This document shows positions 21,501 through 32,998 of a stretch of 64,000 nucleotides of DNA, one piece after another. Every line of letters starts with the position of its first letter. Position 1 is the stretch's first letter. The DNA is from Antedon mediterranea. Taxonomy: Eukaryota > Echinodermata > Crinoidea > Comatulida > Antedonidae. The notes beneath the pieces were generated by a model. That model ran no database searches, was not told the DNA's origin, and saw only the letters and a program-made list of their open reading frames with translations. The DNA lies in NCBI RefSeq assembly GCF_964355755.1, contig NC_092671.1, forward strand, positions 2,646,501 to 2,710,500, written 5' to 3'. Position numbers and translations under genes: made by a program.

Positions 21501-21982
21501 GTTTCAATGACACCGAAATTTTACTACGACTTTTTAATGCACTATGTCGACCTGTTATTGAATATGGTGCTCCTGTGTGGGATCCACATCAAAAACAACA
21601 TAATATAGCTATTAACAAGTCATTAAGACGGGTTACTAAATTGTGTGTTGAAGGCGATTTCACTGACAGGCTTAAGATACTAAATTTACCAGATATGGTT
21701 CAAAGAATGAAATTTCATAGTATAATTTTTGTAGTTAAGTGTTTGCATAATTTAATTGATTTTGATATATTTGAATACCTTACAATTAATTCTCGGTATC
21801 CTGAGTCGCTCACCTTTAAACACATGTATGCTAGAACTAATGCATTTAAATACTCCCTGTTTGTTAATTTTCCTCGAATATGGGAATGTATCCCGCATGA
21901 AGTTCGTAACAAAGTCCTGTTTAACTTTGGGGGGTTTAGAAGGGATTTGAAAAAATGTATTACTGATATCGAATTCATCTAG
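18575..21982 (+). CDS. LINE polyprotein: 2A-like leader, PHD-like finger, APE endonuclease, reverse transcriptase
   Basis: One uninterrupted frame of 1135 residues encodes a non-LTR retrotransposon protein that would nick target DNA and copy element RNA into it. Residues 1-90 are hydrophobic at the start and end in SGDIHPHPGP (90-99), a degenerate 2A-like motif. Residues 120-168 form a Cys/His finger of PHD type (CESC, CLIC, CHHIFH, CNIC). Residues about 205-430 are an APE-type endonuclease (FNARSV, TETWL, RRDR-like KDRSRHGGG, GDFNYD near 346, SDHLG near 413). Residues about 640-930 are a reverse transcriptase (NKSPGPDG, NYRPISL, GVPQGSVLGP, YADDT at 868). The C-terminus has the Trp/Leu-rich end typical of CR1/L2-type LINEs. 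The start is the first ATG after upstream stops. The clade (CR1/L2-like) is inferred. The intact frame implies a young copy. Confidence 0.93.
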   Translation: MTLFSCLMTLLCTLFLRSIIFQPGSFDCLVRQLSYHNENVHYNIRVGESCSLFLHTCASINNTTRKRYISRPVRYYANHYSTFNLCLLVSGDIHPHPGPELMHRNKSQHIGNGNSTKNTCESCAKTARSNQKCLICCECHHIFHIKCIPMSSDSYVFYQDNPWACNICSLPQLSDSFFDNSLNNNNSILSLASSNTSTDSSIFETNLIQVALFNARSVVNKIEEFHARIAIDELDILIVTETWLDSSIDSTELFPDSFVVYRKDRSRHGGGVLLALKNAFKSSIVDFPTNIEVKIIEITVNNNFNVLICAVYRPPSSNDDWLNQFHDVVDFILSILHKYCGVILTGDFNYDYGVDSPLVYKKFKEIIAPLDTIQFVDFFTRVSNTKSSIIDLVLCNNPDIVCNFRSHPGLSTSDHLGVYFNINARCSKVKPVDRYYYQYSKCDHDDLFTTLGAVPWGLCLEQSDCEEMWENFKDLFLATINDCIPKVKSKKRNRPAWITQEMVTMARKKKRMLKEAHRHPHNLNKMDKYRKFSNKLRNLTKKAHLQYIRKLSVACVNGDSKRFFSYVKTRRKTGQVKNFVFNGIPLVSDIDAVNAFSTFFASNFNEPNRNFNVNHEICNCVHPDIVPLNNINITEKTIFEALLSLKPNKSPGPDGITPKMLSMSAPIIAPVLCKMFNKFLTDGFVPKDWKLANVTPIFKSGNRNDVNNYRPISLCSIIGKVFERIIADNILFHLQFFGFISPTQHGFYPGRSCVTQASALYHDWSQTMDVRQPPVIDAIFLDWEKAFDRVPHDLVIKKLHNMGVCGSLLKCLHSFLSDRFQRVVLNKEHSDWDRVGSGVPQGSVLGPLLFNLFVYDLPLNTSSVMKQYADDTVIYKPVFSRHDALTLQQDLCKISKWCEDNKMKLNAKKCKVMHITRKRNYIPHFIYTIESNPLEAVNSHKYLGINFSRDLTWSAHVNDVSMKSMRMLGFIKRFVGFNDTEILLRLFNALCRPVIEYGAPVWDPHQKQHNIAINKSLRRVTKLCVEGDFTDRLKILNLPDMVQRMKFHSIIFVVKCLHNLIDFDIFEYLTINSRYPESLTFKHMYARTNAFKYSLFVNFPRIWECIPHEVRNKVLFNFGGFRRDLKKCITDIEFI

Positions 21983-22165
21983 ACTATCACTGTGTTTTTT
22001 TGTCTTTTGCGTTTTTCGTACTATTAGTTGGGAAAGCCACTCGACAGTGCAGTTCTTTTGAACTGATCCACTTTTGGTTACCCGCAGGTGCTGATTGTAC
22101 TTTGTTCTGTTTTGTTGAATGATGCCGTGCCTTGTTTATGATTTTTGTATGTTACCTGGAAATTG

Positions 22166-22202
22166 AATAAAATAAAATAAAATAAAATAAAATAAAATAA
22201 AA
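22166..22202 (+). repeat. LINE 3' tail, (AATAA)n
   Basis: Seven or so AATAA pentamers follow the short 3' UTR of the LINE that ends at 21982. A short tandem tail in this place is the usual 3' end of CR1/L2-like LINEs and marks the insertion boundary. The 5' boundary is not clear; I found no convincing target duplication. Confidence 0.85.
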
Positions 22203-23796
22203 TGTTTATACTATCAAATGTATACTAACAAACTGTAAGTGACAAAAAATGTGATGTGCCCATATGGATATTTGGACATTTTAGTGTACAGTAGACAGAG
22301 CTGAAGGTTCACGATTTGATAATGGTTAATGCTTAAGTGCAGTACTTCTATTATTAATGTGTCGACCGCTACGTATACCCCACTCTCTGTCAGGGAGGCC
22401 CAAGCCTGTTGCAGGAGAATCAGAAAATAATGTGTATATTTATATAAGAACTTAGTTTTTTTACTTTTGGATTTCTTTTATTAATCAGCTTTATTGAATT
22501 TTCCATGCCACTACACTCCTTTAAAATATAGTCATTTATTTAAGATCTAAAAGATGATAAAATAGTATTTAATTAAAAGACACTTTATTTATGTAACTTC
22601 AAGTATAAACAAATCAACAAACATGTTATTATTATTTTTATTTGTTTTATACATGTGGGAGTTAAGTAAATAGAAATTGGAACCAAAAGTATACAGATAG
22701 ATCTGTACTCGCCCATAAGAGTAAACAAAAAATACATTCCTTAAAAGCATGCATAAAGAAAATAGAAATGCAGCAAGGAAAGTGTTTATGTCGGGGAAGA
22801 ATACCTGGTAATTTCAATAAACAAAAATATTTATTTGGCCAATTTTTATTATTATTATTATTTTATTTATATAGCGCTTTTCCAAATTAGTGTAAAATGA
22901 TCAAAGCGCTTTACATCAGCAGACCCAACAATGAGTTACTTCTTAGGAAATAGATGTGTTTTGAGGGCTTTTTTAAATTTTTTAAAACCGTGGTTTTTTT
23001 CTGAAAATGTCTCCATCATGTACAATGGAAAGAATGGTAGAATGTCAGCAGAATGTCTAGGATTTTAAAATAAAAATTATACAAACCAGAAATGGTGTTT
23101 GTAGTCTATGAGTGTATTTCTACCTTGTTGATTTAGAAACGAGGGCAATGGCTTATGACGGTTTATCCAGGTAAATTATAGACATGATATAGGCACGGTA
23201 TAGACTGTGAAATTAAGTATTGAAATTCATTTAATGAATCTAATCTTATCCTTTGGATTTTAATTTATTATTGGGGCTCATCTTGTTGGATCCACCTACA
23301 ACACTTACTTTTGCTGTTATAAAGTATCAAACAGATCAAGTGGCTTAATTAAAATTACTATCACTGTCTACTGCAATAACATAAAGGTATATAGAAATAA
23401 ATATCCAATTATCATCAAATATAAATACTTCTTTTGATACGGGAACAAAGTAAGTTCCTATTTGTGAGTAGACGAGTGTGAAATACCACTAACTTCTTCT
23501 CAAAGGCATTCGATTGGAAATTATTGACAGAATGCTCGCCAATTAGTAAGAGTAACAGGTTTGTGATGAAGCGTAAAAGTAAGAATTTGTTAAATCATGT
23601 GTTTAATTTAATGACAAGAAGCCACTTCTTGAGATTCAATCAATCAATCATTTTTAACGCTGAATTTGAGACATCAAGTCTAATTGTAATGGGTTTGTTA
23701 AGGTCAATGGCGTGGTAAGAAAAAAGGTAAATCACAAAAATTTGAACTGCTCTCTCAAAACAACTGTTCAAAATAAGTAGACTACAAGACTTCCCT
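22203..23796. other. Repeat fragments, no gene
   Basis: At 22208-22290 there is a partial copy of the MITE seen at 27243-27365 and 46469-46612 (GTGACAAAAAATGTGATG.GCCCATATGGA). At 22846-22935, on the minus strand, is a SINE-type tail: AAAGCGCTTTGATCATTTTA and GGAAAAGCGCTATATAAAT followed by (AAT)n. At 23160-23180 is a GGTTTATCCAGGTAA piece of the MITE at 40553-40778. No coding region is seen. Confidence 0.6.
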
Positions 23797-23985
23797 TCAT
23801 GATGACCAAATAGATAGAACCTTACATGATGGTAAAATAGTATTTTATATGATAGTGAAATAGTACCCTTCATGATGGTCAAATAGATAGAACCTTACAT
23901 GATGGTAAAATAGTATTTTATATGATAGTGAAATAGTACCCTACATGGTGCAATAGTATCCTACATGGTGCAATAGTATCCTACA
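23797..23985. repeat. Nested minisatellite
   Basis: A 72-73 bp unit beginning TTCATGATGRYCAAATAGA is present twice (about 23797 and 23870). It is built from shorter TACATGATGGTAAAATAGTA subunits and runs into TACATGGTGCAATAGTATCC repeats. The structure suggests stepwise expansion of a subunit of about 20 bp. Confidence 0.8.
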
Positions 23986-23994
23986 TAATCAGCT

Positions 23995-24070
23995 TGTGTT
24001 CACTTAAAGAACCCAGTGCATCTTTCAGAAAGAGTAGGGAGTTACCTTGGTGTTCCATTTCAGCCCTTCA
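23995..24070 (+). mobile_element. SINE body fragment
   Basis: The string CACTTAAAGAACCCAGTGCA, followed by CTTTCAGAAAGAGTAGGGAG and GGTGTTCC, matches the body of the tRNA-derived SINE on the minus strand at 57540-57801 (TTTAAAGAACCCA and AAAAGTAGGAGTTTCC). The head and tail are missing. Confidence 0.55.
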
Positions 24071-24164
24071 TTTATCAACCATTGAATCATTTTGTACGGA
24101 AGCCATGACAGTTACCCTGTCTCAATAGGATGTTCAGGATCCAGATGAGTACATTCATTATTAT

Positions 24165-24326
24165 ACAAATAATGAATGTTTATGAGTGCAATGGTACAAA
24201 TAATGGCACGAGGTGAATGATGAAAGGTTATATCAACGAGGCAAAGCCGAGTTGATATAACCTTTCATCATTCACCAAGTGCCATTATTTGTACCATTAC
24301 ACGAATACAAAACATTCATTATTTGT
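24165..24326. repeat. Long foldback hairpin, about 75-bp arms
   Basis: The left arm runs from ACAAATAATGAATG through GGTACAAATAATGGCAC and GATGAAAGGTTATATCAAC. The right arm is its near-complete inverse. The loop is about 12 bp (GAGGCAAAGCC). It looks like a foldback MITE. There is no coding capacity. Confidence 0.85.
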
Positions 24327-27300
24327 TTTATATAACATCTAGACGTTTTTTTTTCGTACACAAAAATGTTTCAAAAAGTACTATTTAACGATCGTTGAAT
24401 AGTGCGTACTATTGCACGCCATGTGACCCACATTCGTCCAATCAAATGACAGGAATTTATTTAGGTGTTATATAAAAACTATTATAATAGTGTACAAAGT
24501 TCTGTGAATGATGTTTCTATCTATCTTAAAATACATTTTACAAACCTTGTATCAGATTTTCCACAGATCCTGCTTAAATAAAGTCTATCTCCATGTTATT
24601 TAAAATGTTTTTTTTACCTACCATATTTTCAATATTTTGCCACAATATTCTAAACAACAGCAATTCTAGATTTTAATCTATAAACAATCATGACAGCTTC
24701 AATTTTTATAACTACAGGATAACAATAATAATAATTACACATGACAATTTTCCAGATAAAATTGATAAATTATATAGAACGATTTCTAATAATGAAAAGA
24801 AATTTAAAAAAAATGTACTATACCTTCAATCAACAATACTTAATTAAACGTGACCTACTTATAAAAAACAATATGAAGCTACTAACATTTACGGAGGAGC
24901 CAGCAGGACTGATGCAGCGCAGGATCTATACTCTGTCTCATCGAGTCCAGTAACTAATAACGGTATACATTTCAAAACATTTGTTTTGGCTCCGAGCCAG
25001 ACAGCGCCATGGGATTCCAATACACAGAATAAGTGGCATTTAACTCTATTGTACCCATTGATGCTCAATAGGTAGATTATGTTAGCCTAGTTAATCATAT
25101 AATTAGACAAGCTTTATTATTATGAACCATATGCTGTTTTAATTATTAATAAATAGAACGTTTTAATATTGCTATAAATAAGTATTATTAATGATGAGTT
25201 ATAATACTGTAGTTTTTTAACACGCATGAGTACATCCTTGCCATTTGATTGGTTCAACTACAAATGGAAAAGTGATATTTAATGGAGATAGTTAATGGTA
25301 CTATTGCATGTTTTGTAAACATTTTTACTCTTGAAGCTATTGACTATTGCACATTCGATAAACAACTTTTGAGTGCGCCTGTTCTATGTATACCTGTTTA
25401 AAATGAATAATATACAGTAAATATTTCAAAAGATGTATAAAAAAAAAGGCAAATTACTTTTAAAATGTAGAAAATCTTGAAAAAAAAAAGAACAAAAGAG
25501 TCAACTAGACACCACTGAACGAAAAAACGTGGCCAGGGTATATGCTTCATTTAATTAATTTATTCATCCAAAGAGAAAAGAAAAAATATCATTAAAAACA
25601 TAGAAATACTGTATATCAAAATATGAAAAGGTGTATCAACAAAAAGGTAAAAGCTTGTACATAGATACTTATATGCTTGATTCTCATTTGCACCCAATGC
25701 AAGGAAGTAGATCAAAGTTAACATGATGGATAATAATTGAGCATTCTTGCACCCAACATGTGGAAACAGAGCTTTAGTGTGTCAAATAATTAGTTGTAAA
25801 AAAATAGAGGGCAGCAAACTGGTTTTAGCAGTAATCTACATTACAAATTGTCATGCATCAATGATTATTAGTTAATAACCCTAATAAACTATACAAGATT
25901 AAAGTGCATTAGCACAAATTATTCAGTCATTTATAAGTTTAATTTATAATCACAAATTGTGAATTAAAATTGTTAAAAAACTTTTTAGTTAATGTGTGTT
26001 AAATCGTGCTGAACTAATTTGTTTTCCCGATGGTAATTTTTAGTAATGATTTTATGTTTCAGTTGTAAAAATGAATTTATTGGAAAATATAAATTTAGTA
26101 AAAATAAGCTCTAGTGATGAGATAGCAGTTTGGTATTCACCTCAGTTAATCTTTCACTCATGAAATTCTCTTCATTCTACTTATAAACAATCAACAGGGG
26201 ACAATACATGGTCACACTTTTCATTTGACAGGTAAAATAAAATTATGAACTATTTTTTTATATCTAAATATTTTTGACACACTGATAAAATTATATGTAG
26301 CGCTGCCGTTTGAAAAAAAAAAAGCAGATTGCAAAAAGATTGAAGTGCCCATTACATTAGTGATGTTATTTATTTATTTTATGATGAGTGCAAAATATTG
26401 CAAAATTGCGAAATCATTGGTGAGCCAATAAAAAGCTACTCTAAAAAATATAAATAACCAGGTACATATAGCATATAATCTAAATTGCGTGTACATCTTG
26501 ATAATGCACTCTCACATCTCACTGAAGAATGACTATCTTCGACATGTCATTATTGATGATAATATCATATTGCAAAACAGCTCTAAAATCGTAACACGCT
26601 TGATTACAGTGCTATTATACTTTGAAGCAGCTCAAACAAAAACAACAAATATTAAATAAATGGCATAATCTATAATCTTATGTTTATACTACTGTACAAG
26701 TGCGTGTATGGTTTTAGAATAAGAGTTTTTTAAGTGAATGATGAAAATGATCTTCAATTACGAACTATCTGTTACAATTTTCAACTCAACTAAATGGGAT
26801 AAAATCTTATGTTAGTGTGATTTTTCTTTGTATTATTTGTTTTGTACCTGGAATTTTTTTTTTCGGAACTAAAGTGGTCAATCAATCAATTGTATCAATG
26901 AGAAGCTTTCTATAATATATAAATTCTTCAGAAACGTTGAGACAATCTCAACCATACTTTTGATCCATTTTGAAACACACAGTGTACTATACAGAACCAC
27001 AATTAAACAAAACTAAGCAAATTTTTATCATAGAGGCATTATAGTGAATATAATATCTCTATGCTTTTGTAATTATGAGTAAGTAATAAGATATCCTTTA
27101 TTAATTATAAATTACAAGGGTGACATCTTCCGGCGACAATATCTATAAAAACAGAAAAATACACACCTATTATGATTCATCTTTTAAAATTCTTAATTTC
27201 TACAAACATTTTTGACATTTTGTAAATTTTCATTTTAAGCCTTGTCTACACCATCAAACTTTATGTGACAAAAAATGTGATATGCCCATATATGGACATG

Positions 27301-28650
27301 ATGTCTTATCACTACCATATTTGGGCATATCACTACCATGTTTGGGCACAGTACAGTACAATAATATTCACTGGTCATTTGAGGTGTATAATAAAAGTGG
27401 TATAACGTTTTAGGCCTTGTGATAGATACGGTAGATTTTAAGTCTACTTCTTATTTTACCTTGGTTTTCAGACAAGGCATAAAAGTTCACATTTTAGTGC
27501 AAATAAACGTCCTGTTTTAAGTGTTTGTACTAAATACGAACATGGGGGGTGGGGGGAGGGATTGGTGAATGGGAGATAGGAAATACAGTAGTATTAAAAT
27601 ATGAAGTCATTCTACTCCAAATGTTATAAGGGAATTGGATGTAAAACTACATTTTTCTTTTATTTGGCAGTGGCAGATCGGAAGAATACTCTATAATAAT
27701 TTTTTGATTAAAATAATTATTATTCAATTTTGGTGTGTATATCAAGCTAGCTACTGTAATTCATTGACCAGCATAAAACAGGAAAAATTTGTTTTAAAAT
27801 GAGTTAAATTTTATCTAATCAGACTGGAAGTCAAAGGTCAAATGTTTTTATTTGTACCTGTCAGCAGTTTTTAATGACGTCAATATGTGATAAATTATTT
27901 TATTATAATGACTTTAGGTGTTGTGAGTGACAGGTATAATTCTCTACTTCATTTAAGTTGCCAGGAAATATGAATTAAGAAACAAATCTATAAATCAAAA
28001 TATCAATGCCTGCAATGCAATAAATTATTCAATTTTTAAATTTGTGAAATAATACACCATGCAATAAAAAATAATTGCAATAGCATTACCACAAGCCTAT
28101 GTAGTCATTTGTCTCATAAATAAAATATTTAATTTAATACCTTTGAATGAAATATCAATATTCTCAAAATAAAACTATACTTTAAATAAAATTATCTTGC
28201 AATTTGTTTCTTTTGCATTTTTTTGTTTATATAGTAAATTGATTCAACCTGTTAGTGGCGGTTTCATCGCTGTTGGTTGACAACTGAATAAAACAAATAA
28301 ATAATCTTTTATTTAAAATAAAAAACATAAGAATGTACCAAACATCCCAGGTCACAGCTTGGGGGATCAAGCACATGCAGGGAAAAACAAGACAACAAAT
28401 ACAAAACACTTAAAATAATAAATTATAGACACAATGTTCTCTGAAATAAAATAATTTAAACGAAATGAAAGAAATGAATGAAAACAATAGGGAATAACTT
28501 TACAGCAACAGGAAAATATTTTGGACCCCATTTGTTTTTTAATCAGACTCATGTTGAATAATACATAAAAAATATTAATTATTGCGAAATGCATTTCCTT
28601 ACAGTACTCAAAGGCACTGATCTGCTGAAAAACAAAGTTGCTGTTTATAC
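24327..28650. other. Repeat-rich AT stretch, no firm gene
   Basis: No supported exon is found. At 24890-25010 there is a short GC-richer open segment on the + strand (EEPAGLMQRR in one frame) without recognisable homology. A MITE copy lies at 27243-27365, entered separately. At 28235-28290 the minus strand has a short open piece after an AG (QLSTNSDETATNR) that may or may not belong with the candidate exon at 28651. Confidence 0.4.
27243..27365. mobile_element. MITE copy, GTGATATGCCCATATATGGA family
   Basis: It shares CTACAC.ATCAAACTT.ATGTGACAAAAAAT, GTGATATGCCCATATATGGA and CACTACCATATTTGGGCAT with the element at 46469-46612, and in part with 22208-22290. The longer copy ends in TTTTTGTCAAACTAGTTTGATA, an inverse of its start, so this is an inverted-repeat element without coding capacity. 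Confidence 0.7.
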
Positions 28651-28729
28651 ACATTTTTTGGTCTGACTGAAAAGTGGGATCATCCTGCCTGGTGGAGGTT
28701 GATATTTTCTCTTCGACAACCTCCAGCAT
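28651..28729 (-). other. Candidate minus-strand exon, unidentified
   Basis: An open stretch reads MLEVVEEKISTS, then TRQDDPTFQSDQKMC, after an AG acceptor at 28730-28732, with an alternative acceptor upstream that would add TSLVQ. Composition differs from the surrounding AT-rich DNA. Its entry phase fits the donor of the candidate exon at 30995-31105, so the two could be consecutive exons of one gene. The donor at 28645-28650 (GTATAA) is ordinary. I do not recognise the protein. Confidence 0.3.
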
Positions 28730-30994
28730 CTGCACCAGTGAAGTACTGCCATTAAACAAATTAACAGTACAGCTAAATAAATTTCAATTTCTTAAAGTTT
28801 TATCAGATGAAAAATTTAATCAAATATCTGACTGTCCTGTCCAATATAAAGTTAATAAACTTATTAAAAATAATAAGCAAAATCATGTGATCTTTATCTG
28901 TGATAGTTTCCTAATGTTAAAAGATAAATCTTTGTATTATAAGTAAATCTTGGAGTATTTCACTTTGTGATTGGTCAGTTTTTATTCTCTAGGGGACTGG
29001 CATTTATTTTCTTTTTCTGTTTAGAATCTGATAACCATTAAAAAAAAAAATTATACATACTCAAATCCAATAAATGATAAATAAAACAAAGAAATGTATA
29101 TTACATTCTATTTCTGTTTCTTAATATTTGTCTTAGTAATAAATTGTGGTCATAAAGTGAATTACAAAAAAAATAAATATATGTACAACAAAACAGATCT
29201 TTAATATTTTTTTCTTGTACGTTATATTCTGTGGTATTAATATTTAACAACATTATTTTAGAATTATGGGAAAAATAACCTCCTAGGCCGAGGTAATTAT
29301 TGCTAGAAATATATAATGTTCTTTTAAATAAAGCGTATTTTTCTTGTGTATGATAATGGTTAAAAAACCCACCTACACTGTCCTATAAAATTGAACTTCA
29401 GTAAAAATCTCAGGCAAAAATGATCTATGATCACAAGACAAGCATACTAAATCTTTACTACATGTATTACTGTATGTGAATAGTTGGTTGAGTATAAGAC
29501 ACTGTAGCCTACATAAAGTGACTTCTGTGAAGAAGTATCTTGTACAATTATCCTAATAGCAAACAGCAATAAATGTGGTTTTATAACATTGACTATGAGA
29601 AACTAATTGAGGCTAGCTTTCACTATTTTATAAAAGGTCAATCTTGACCCTTTGTTATAAGTACAATCACCATTACAGCATCATTTATTTATTTTATTAT
29701 GATTTTTATCACAGTGTATTAGACTGTTGATTCTTCTGAAAATGTAAAACAAGCCCGGGTAGTGGTTAGGGGTTTGGGGGTTATGGGGTTGGAGGAGGGG
29801 GGGTCTATGTTGGGTAGAGTAAACATACCCACAAACAGAGATGTTACCATTATGGAATGTGAAGACCTGATAAATTAAGATTAAGAAACGGAACATGAAC
29901 ACTTTTTCTCTATATATGTTTTAGCCATACATTTGATTATAAATAACATTTGACAACTGTTGAATAAACAATAATAAATACAGTAAAACTATTAATTAAG
30001 CACAAATGTGATATTTGTAAAAATATTAATCTTTCAAAATAATGTGAATGATCATTGATATGATTAAGTACATTATTTAAAAAAAAGCAATATGTTTATA
30101 CCAAATTGATGTACACTCTAAAACTAAAGAGTTAACATTATAGAACATTATTGGCTCTGTTTAGATTATAACAAATGTATTTTAAAACTCAAACTCTGAA
30201 CGATGATACATTGGATATATGTTTCATTAGTTTTATAAAGGACACATTAGGTTTGATCAACTGCGTTCAATCAAACCGATATGTCATGCTTTAGTCGACA
30301 AAGTACACACACACTTAAGCTAAATCATAATAGTTCAGTATATTACATAAAATTTTACTAGTGTATAATAACATTTTACTCAGCATCCATGGTTATTTTA
30401 TGTTCATATAGCGTGCAGTCATGATGCAATAGAGGCCATGTATACCGAGTCTCAAGGGCCGTTTATACCGCTAGGCCTAAAAGGCATGTTATCTAGCTGT
30501 TTGTCCGATCTATTGCTGTTCCGATAATTTCCTGAGCTGTGAGGGCACCCTATAGTTTAGGTACACAGTAGGTTCATGGGTGAGAACTTTGTAATGATAA
30601 TATATATAGGTCTGTATAGTGTTATGTTTTAGTTGATAACCAGCTTTCCATAAATGGATGGTGAAAAAGAGACAATTTTTATTTCATTCTATAGTTCTCT
30701 TATGAATTATCATGAAATTATTTCAATAAAATCAAACAACACAACTACTGCTGCATAAATTTAACTTAGCTGTAGGTGGATTGATATAGTGTCAACATTT
30801 TGGCAACACAAATACAAAAAAACCAATATAAAACATTATTTAGTGATTTACAAATCAAGGGTCAAAGAACAAGCAAAGAGGTACAGTATCTGATATTGTG
30901 AAAGATACCATAATATGGAAAAAGGTCCAAGATCTCAATTTTGATAAAATTAATTTTCAGACATAAAGTTTATTGAACAATTATAATTACTTAC

Positions 30995-31105
30995 CTCTCC
31001 CAGTATTGTGTCACTTGTTGCTGGAATAGTACTGTAGATGTGCAGCTCTTCTGACCACTTGCTGGCCAAACGCTGACTTTCTTTAAACTTCGCCCACATT
31101 TCCAT
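30995..31105 (-). CDS. Candidate first coding exon of an unidentified minus-strand gene
   Basis: A 37-codon open block starts MEMWAKFKESQRLASKWSEE and continues LHIYSTIPATSDTILGE. It ends in phase 0 at a strong donor, GTAAGT (30989-30994). An in-frame TGA lies six codons upstream of the ATG at 31105, so this is either the first coding exon or has a hidden acceptor close by. Codon use and amino acid content (amphipathic, Lys/Glu/Trp) look like real protein rather than translated AT-rich noise. The next exon may be at 28651-28729. I do not recognise the family and propose no function. Confidence 0.45.
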
Positions 31106-31599
31106 TTGGTCATGGAGGTATCAATGTGTCAGTTGGCAATCATGACACTGTAGTGGCTCTATTATTACCCTGATATGATGAAAGTCTGACTACTGAATCC
31201 TGATGGGGTAGGATTTTCAAATTGTAAATTCACTTTCAAAAGAATTGTTTTTTTACATCAAATACTTCATTATAGATTCTTGATTAAAAAACCTAATTAA
31301 AAAAACATACGTACGTAATTGCACTTGAAAAACAATCGAAGAAAATAAAACCATTCATTTTTCACAAGGCAGGGGCTCATGGGATACAAAAACATCATGC
31401 ACAAATCGACCGAGTGGTGTGATACTTACTGCGACGTAAATGTAGGCCTAGCTAGTAAAGTTAAAACATCGCTAAACATACATAAAATATCAAATTGTAG
31501 TGCTCATAATTGCAAACGCTAAATATAATTACCGGCTGGCAAAATTCCTTGTTTATCAAACGTCGTGGCAAGATAATAAGATGATAAATATGTTTATTT

Positions 31600-32398
31600 G
31601 TTATGCGCGATTTGAACGATTTGCGCAATTTGAAATTGCGCAAAAAAAATCCTTGCGCAATTTGAATTGAAACATGTGTTTCAAATTGCGCAAGCAACGT
31701 ATTAAATTGCGCAAGTAATCTGCAAATTGCGCAAGGTTTTTCGACAGATTGTGAAATCATGTACACCCATATTTTTATAGTAATTTCTAAGAATGATTCA
31801 AATTTAAAGATAAATATCGCATTTCCTTATTTTAGTAGTGCAAATATTGTTATAAGTTAGCATACCGTCGAAGAACCGACGAAGGAAAACGAAGCGGTGG
31901 TGTTCCACCAGGCGGGCGCGGCGCGGGCGGCCGGCTATACTACTCTAGCCTAGCTAGGGTCTGGACTACTGATACTGACTAGGTTACATGGCCTAGCTTA
32001 AACTAATATTAAAAACTTAAAAAGTGAGTATTAAACATTATCTTCATTGAAATGGTCTTATTTATATAATAAAATACTAAATTTTAAACTCCTCTGCCTA
32101 GGCCTAGCCTATAGCCATGTATGGGAAAATTTACAGTTCGTTTTCAAATTGCGCAAAGGTGTCATATTGCGCAAGAACTATCTTGCGCAATTTACAAATT
32201 GTGCAGCGCAATTTAAAATTGCGCAAAGATTTTCTTGCGCAATTTGAAATTGCGCAAGTTGATTGCGCAATTTGAAATTGCGCAAAAAAATCCTTGCGCA
32301 ATTTGAAATTGCGCAAATAATTCTTGCGCAATTTAAAATTGCGCAAGGATTTTTTTGCGCAATTTCAAATTGCGCAAATCGTTCAAATCGCGCATAAC
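31600..32398. repeat. Palindromic element built from TTGCGCAA octamers
   Basis: Both ends read GTTATGCGCGATTTGAACGA inward, and about 65 bp of each arm match with only one indel and one or two changes. The arms consist of TTGCGCAA separated by AATTT-type spacers, many pairs forming perfect palindromes centred on TTTGAAA. I count 20 exact TTGCGCAA octamers: 6 on the left (31620-31735) and 14 on the right (32146-32380). The core (31880-31940) is unusually GC-rich for this window (GCGGGCGCGGCGCGGGCGG). TTGCGCAA is the core of the optimal C/EBP-family bZIP site; that is established for vertebrates. Whether it binds anything here is unknown. No target duplication is evident. Confidence 0.9.
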
Positions 32399-32635
32399 AT
32401 ATTCACCGAAATGTGTGTCAGCCTTCTTGTTTTGATTTTGGAGCTGGATTTTAAACTATATAGCGCCACCATACGGCAGTCTTATTATAAATTTGCTTTC
32501 CAAAATCTCATCAGCTTTTTCCCCTGAAAAAAAACATTTTTAGTCCTAATTTCCGAATCCGAATTCATTGACCGTTCGTTATTAGCACGACTCTCTGAGA
32601 AGATCATATTAATTATTTAGTACAATAATGTAACA
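32399..32635 (-). mobile_element. Probable 3' LTR remnant of the Gypsy element
   Basis: On the minus strand a purine-rich tract (AAGAAGAGGGA, about 32636-32646) is followed directly by TGTTACATTATTG at 32635, the usual arrangement of polypurine tract and LTR start. The pol gene lies upstream in the same orientation. The far end of the LTR is not defined, because it runs into the palindromic element at 32398 and no second LTR is present for comparison. Confidence 0.5.
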
Positions 32636-32998
32636 TCCCTCTTCTTAAGGAAAAGTTGCGGTTATGCATAAGTGGATATTATATAATAATAAAGAGTTTA
32701 ATATTATTATGTTGTCTGTGGTCATTATTGTTATTCTCTTGTTATAGTTAACATTAATATTCATAAAAACAATCACTGCTCAAATTACATAAGTGTTCAT
32801 TATGATTATTGTCCAACATAACTGTATGTCCATGTAGAGTATGGTTATCAACACTAAAGTCTCAAAACGATAATAACTCACGAACAGTCATTGTTCATTA
32901 AACGTTTTCAAACAGTATAAAAATTAACTTTCTCTCTAAACAGTTCTGTAACACAACTATTTACAAACGTGAAGTATCATGGGTGCTTATATTGTAGT

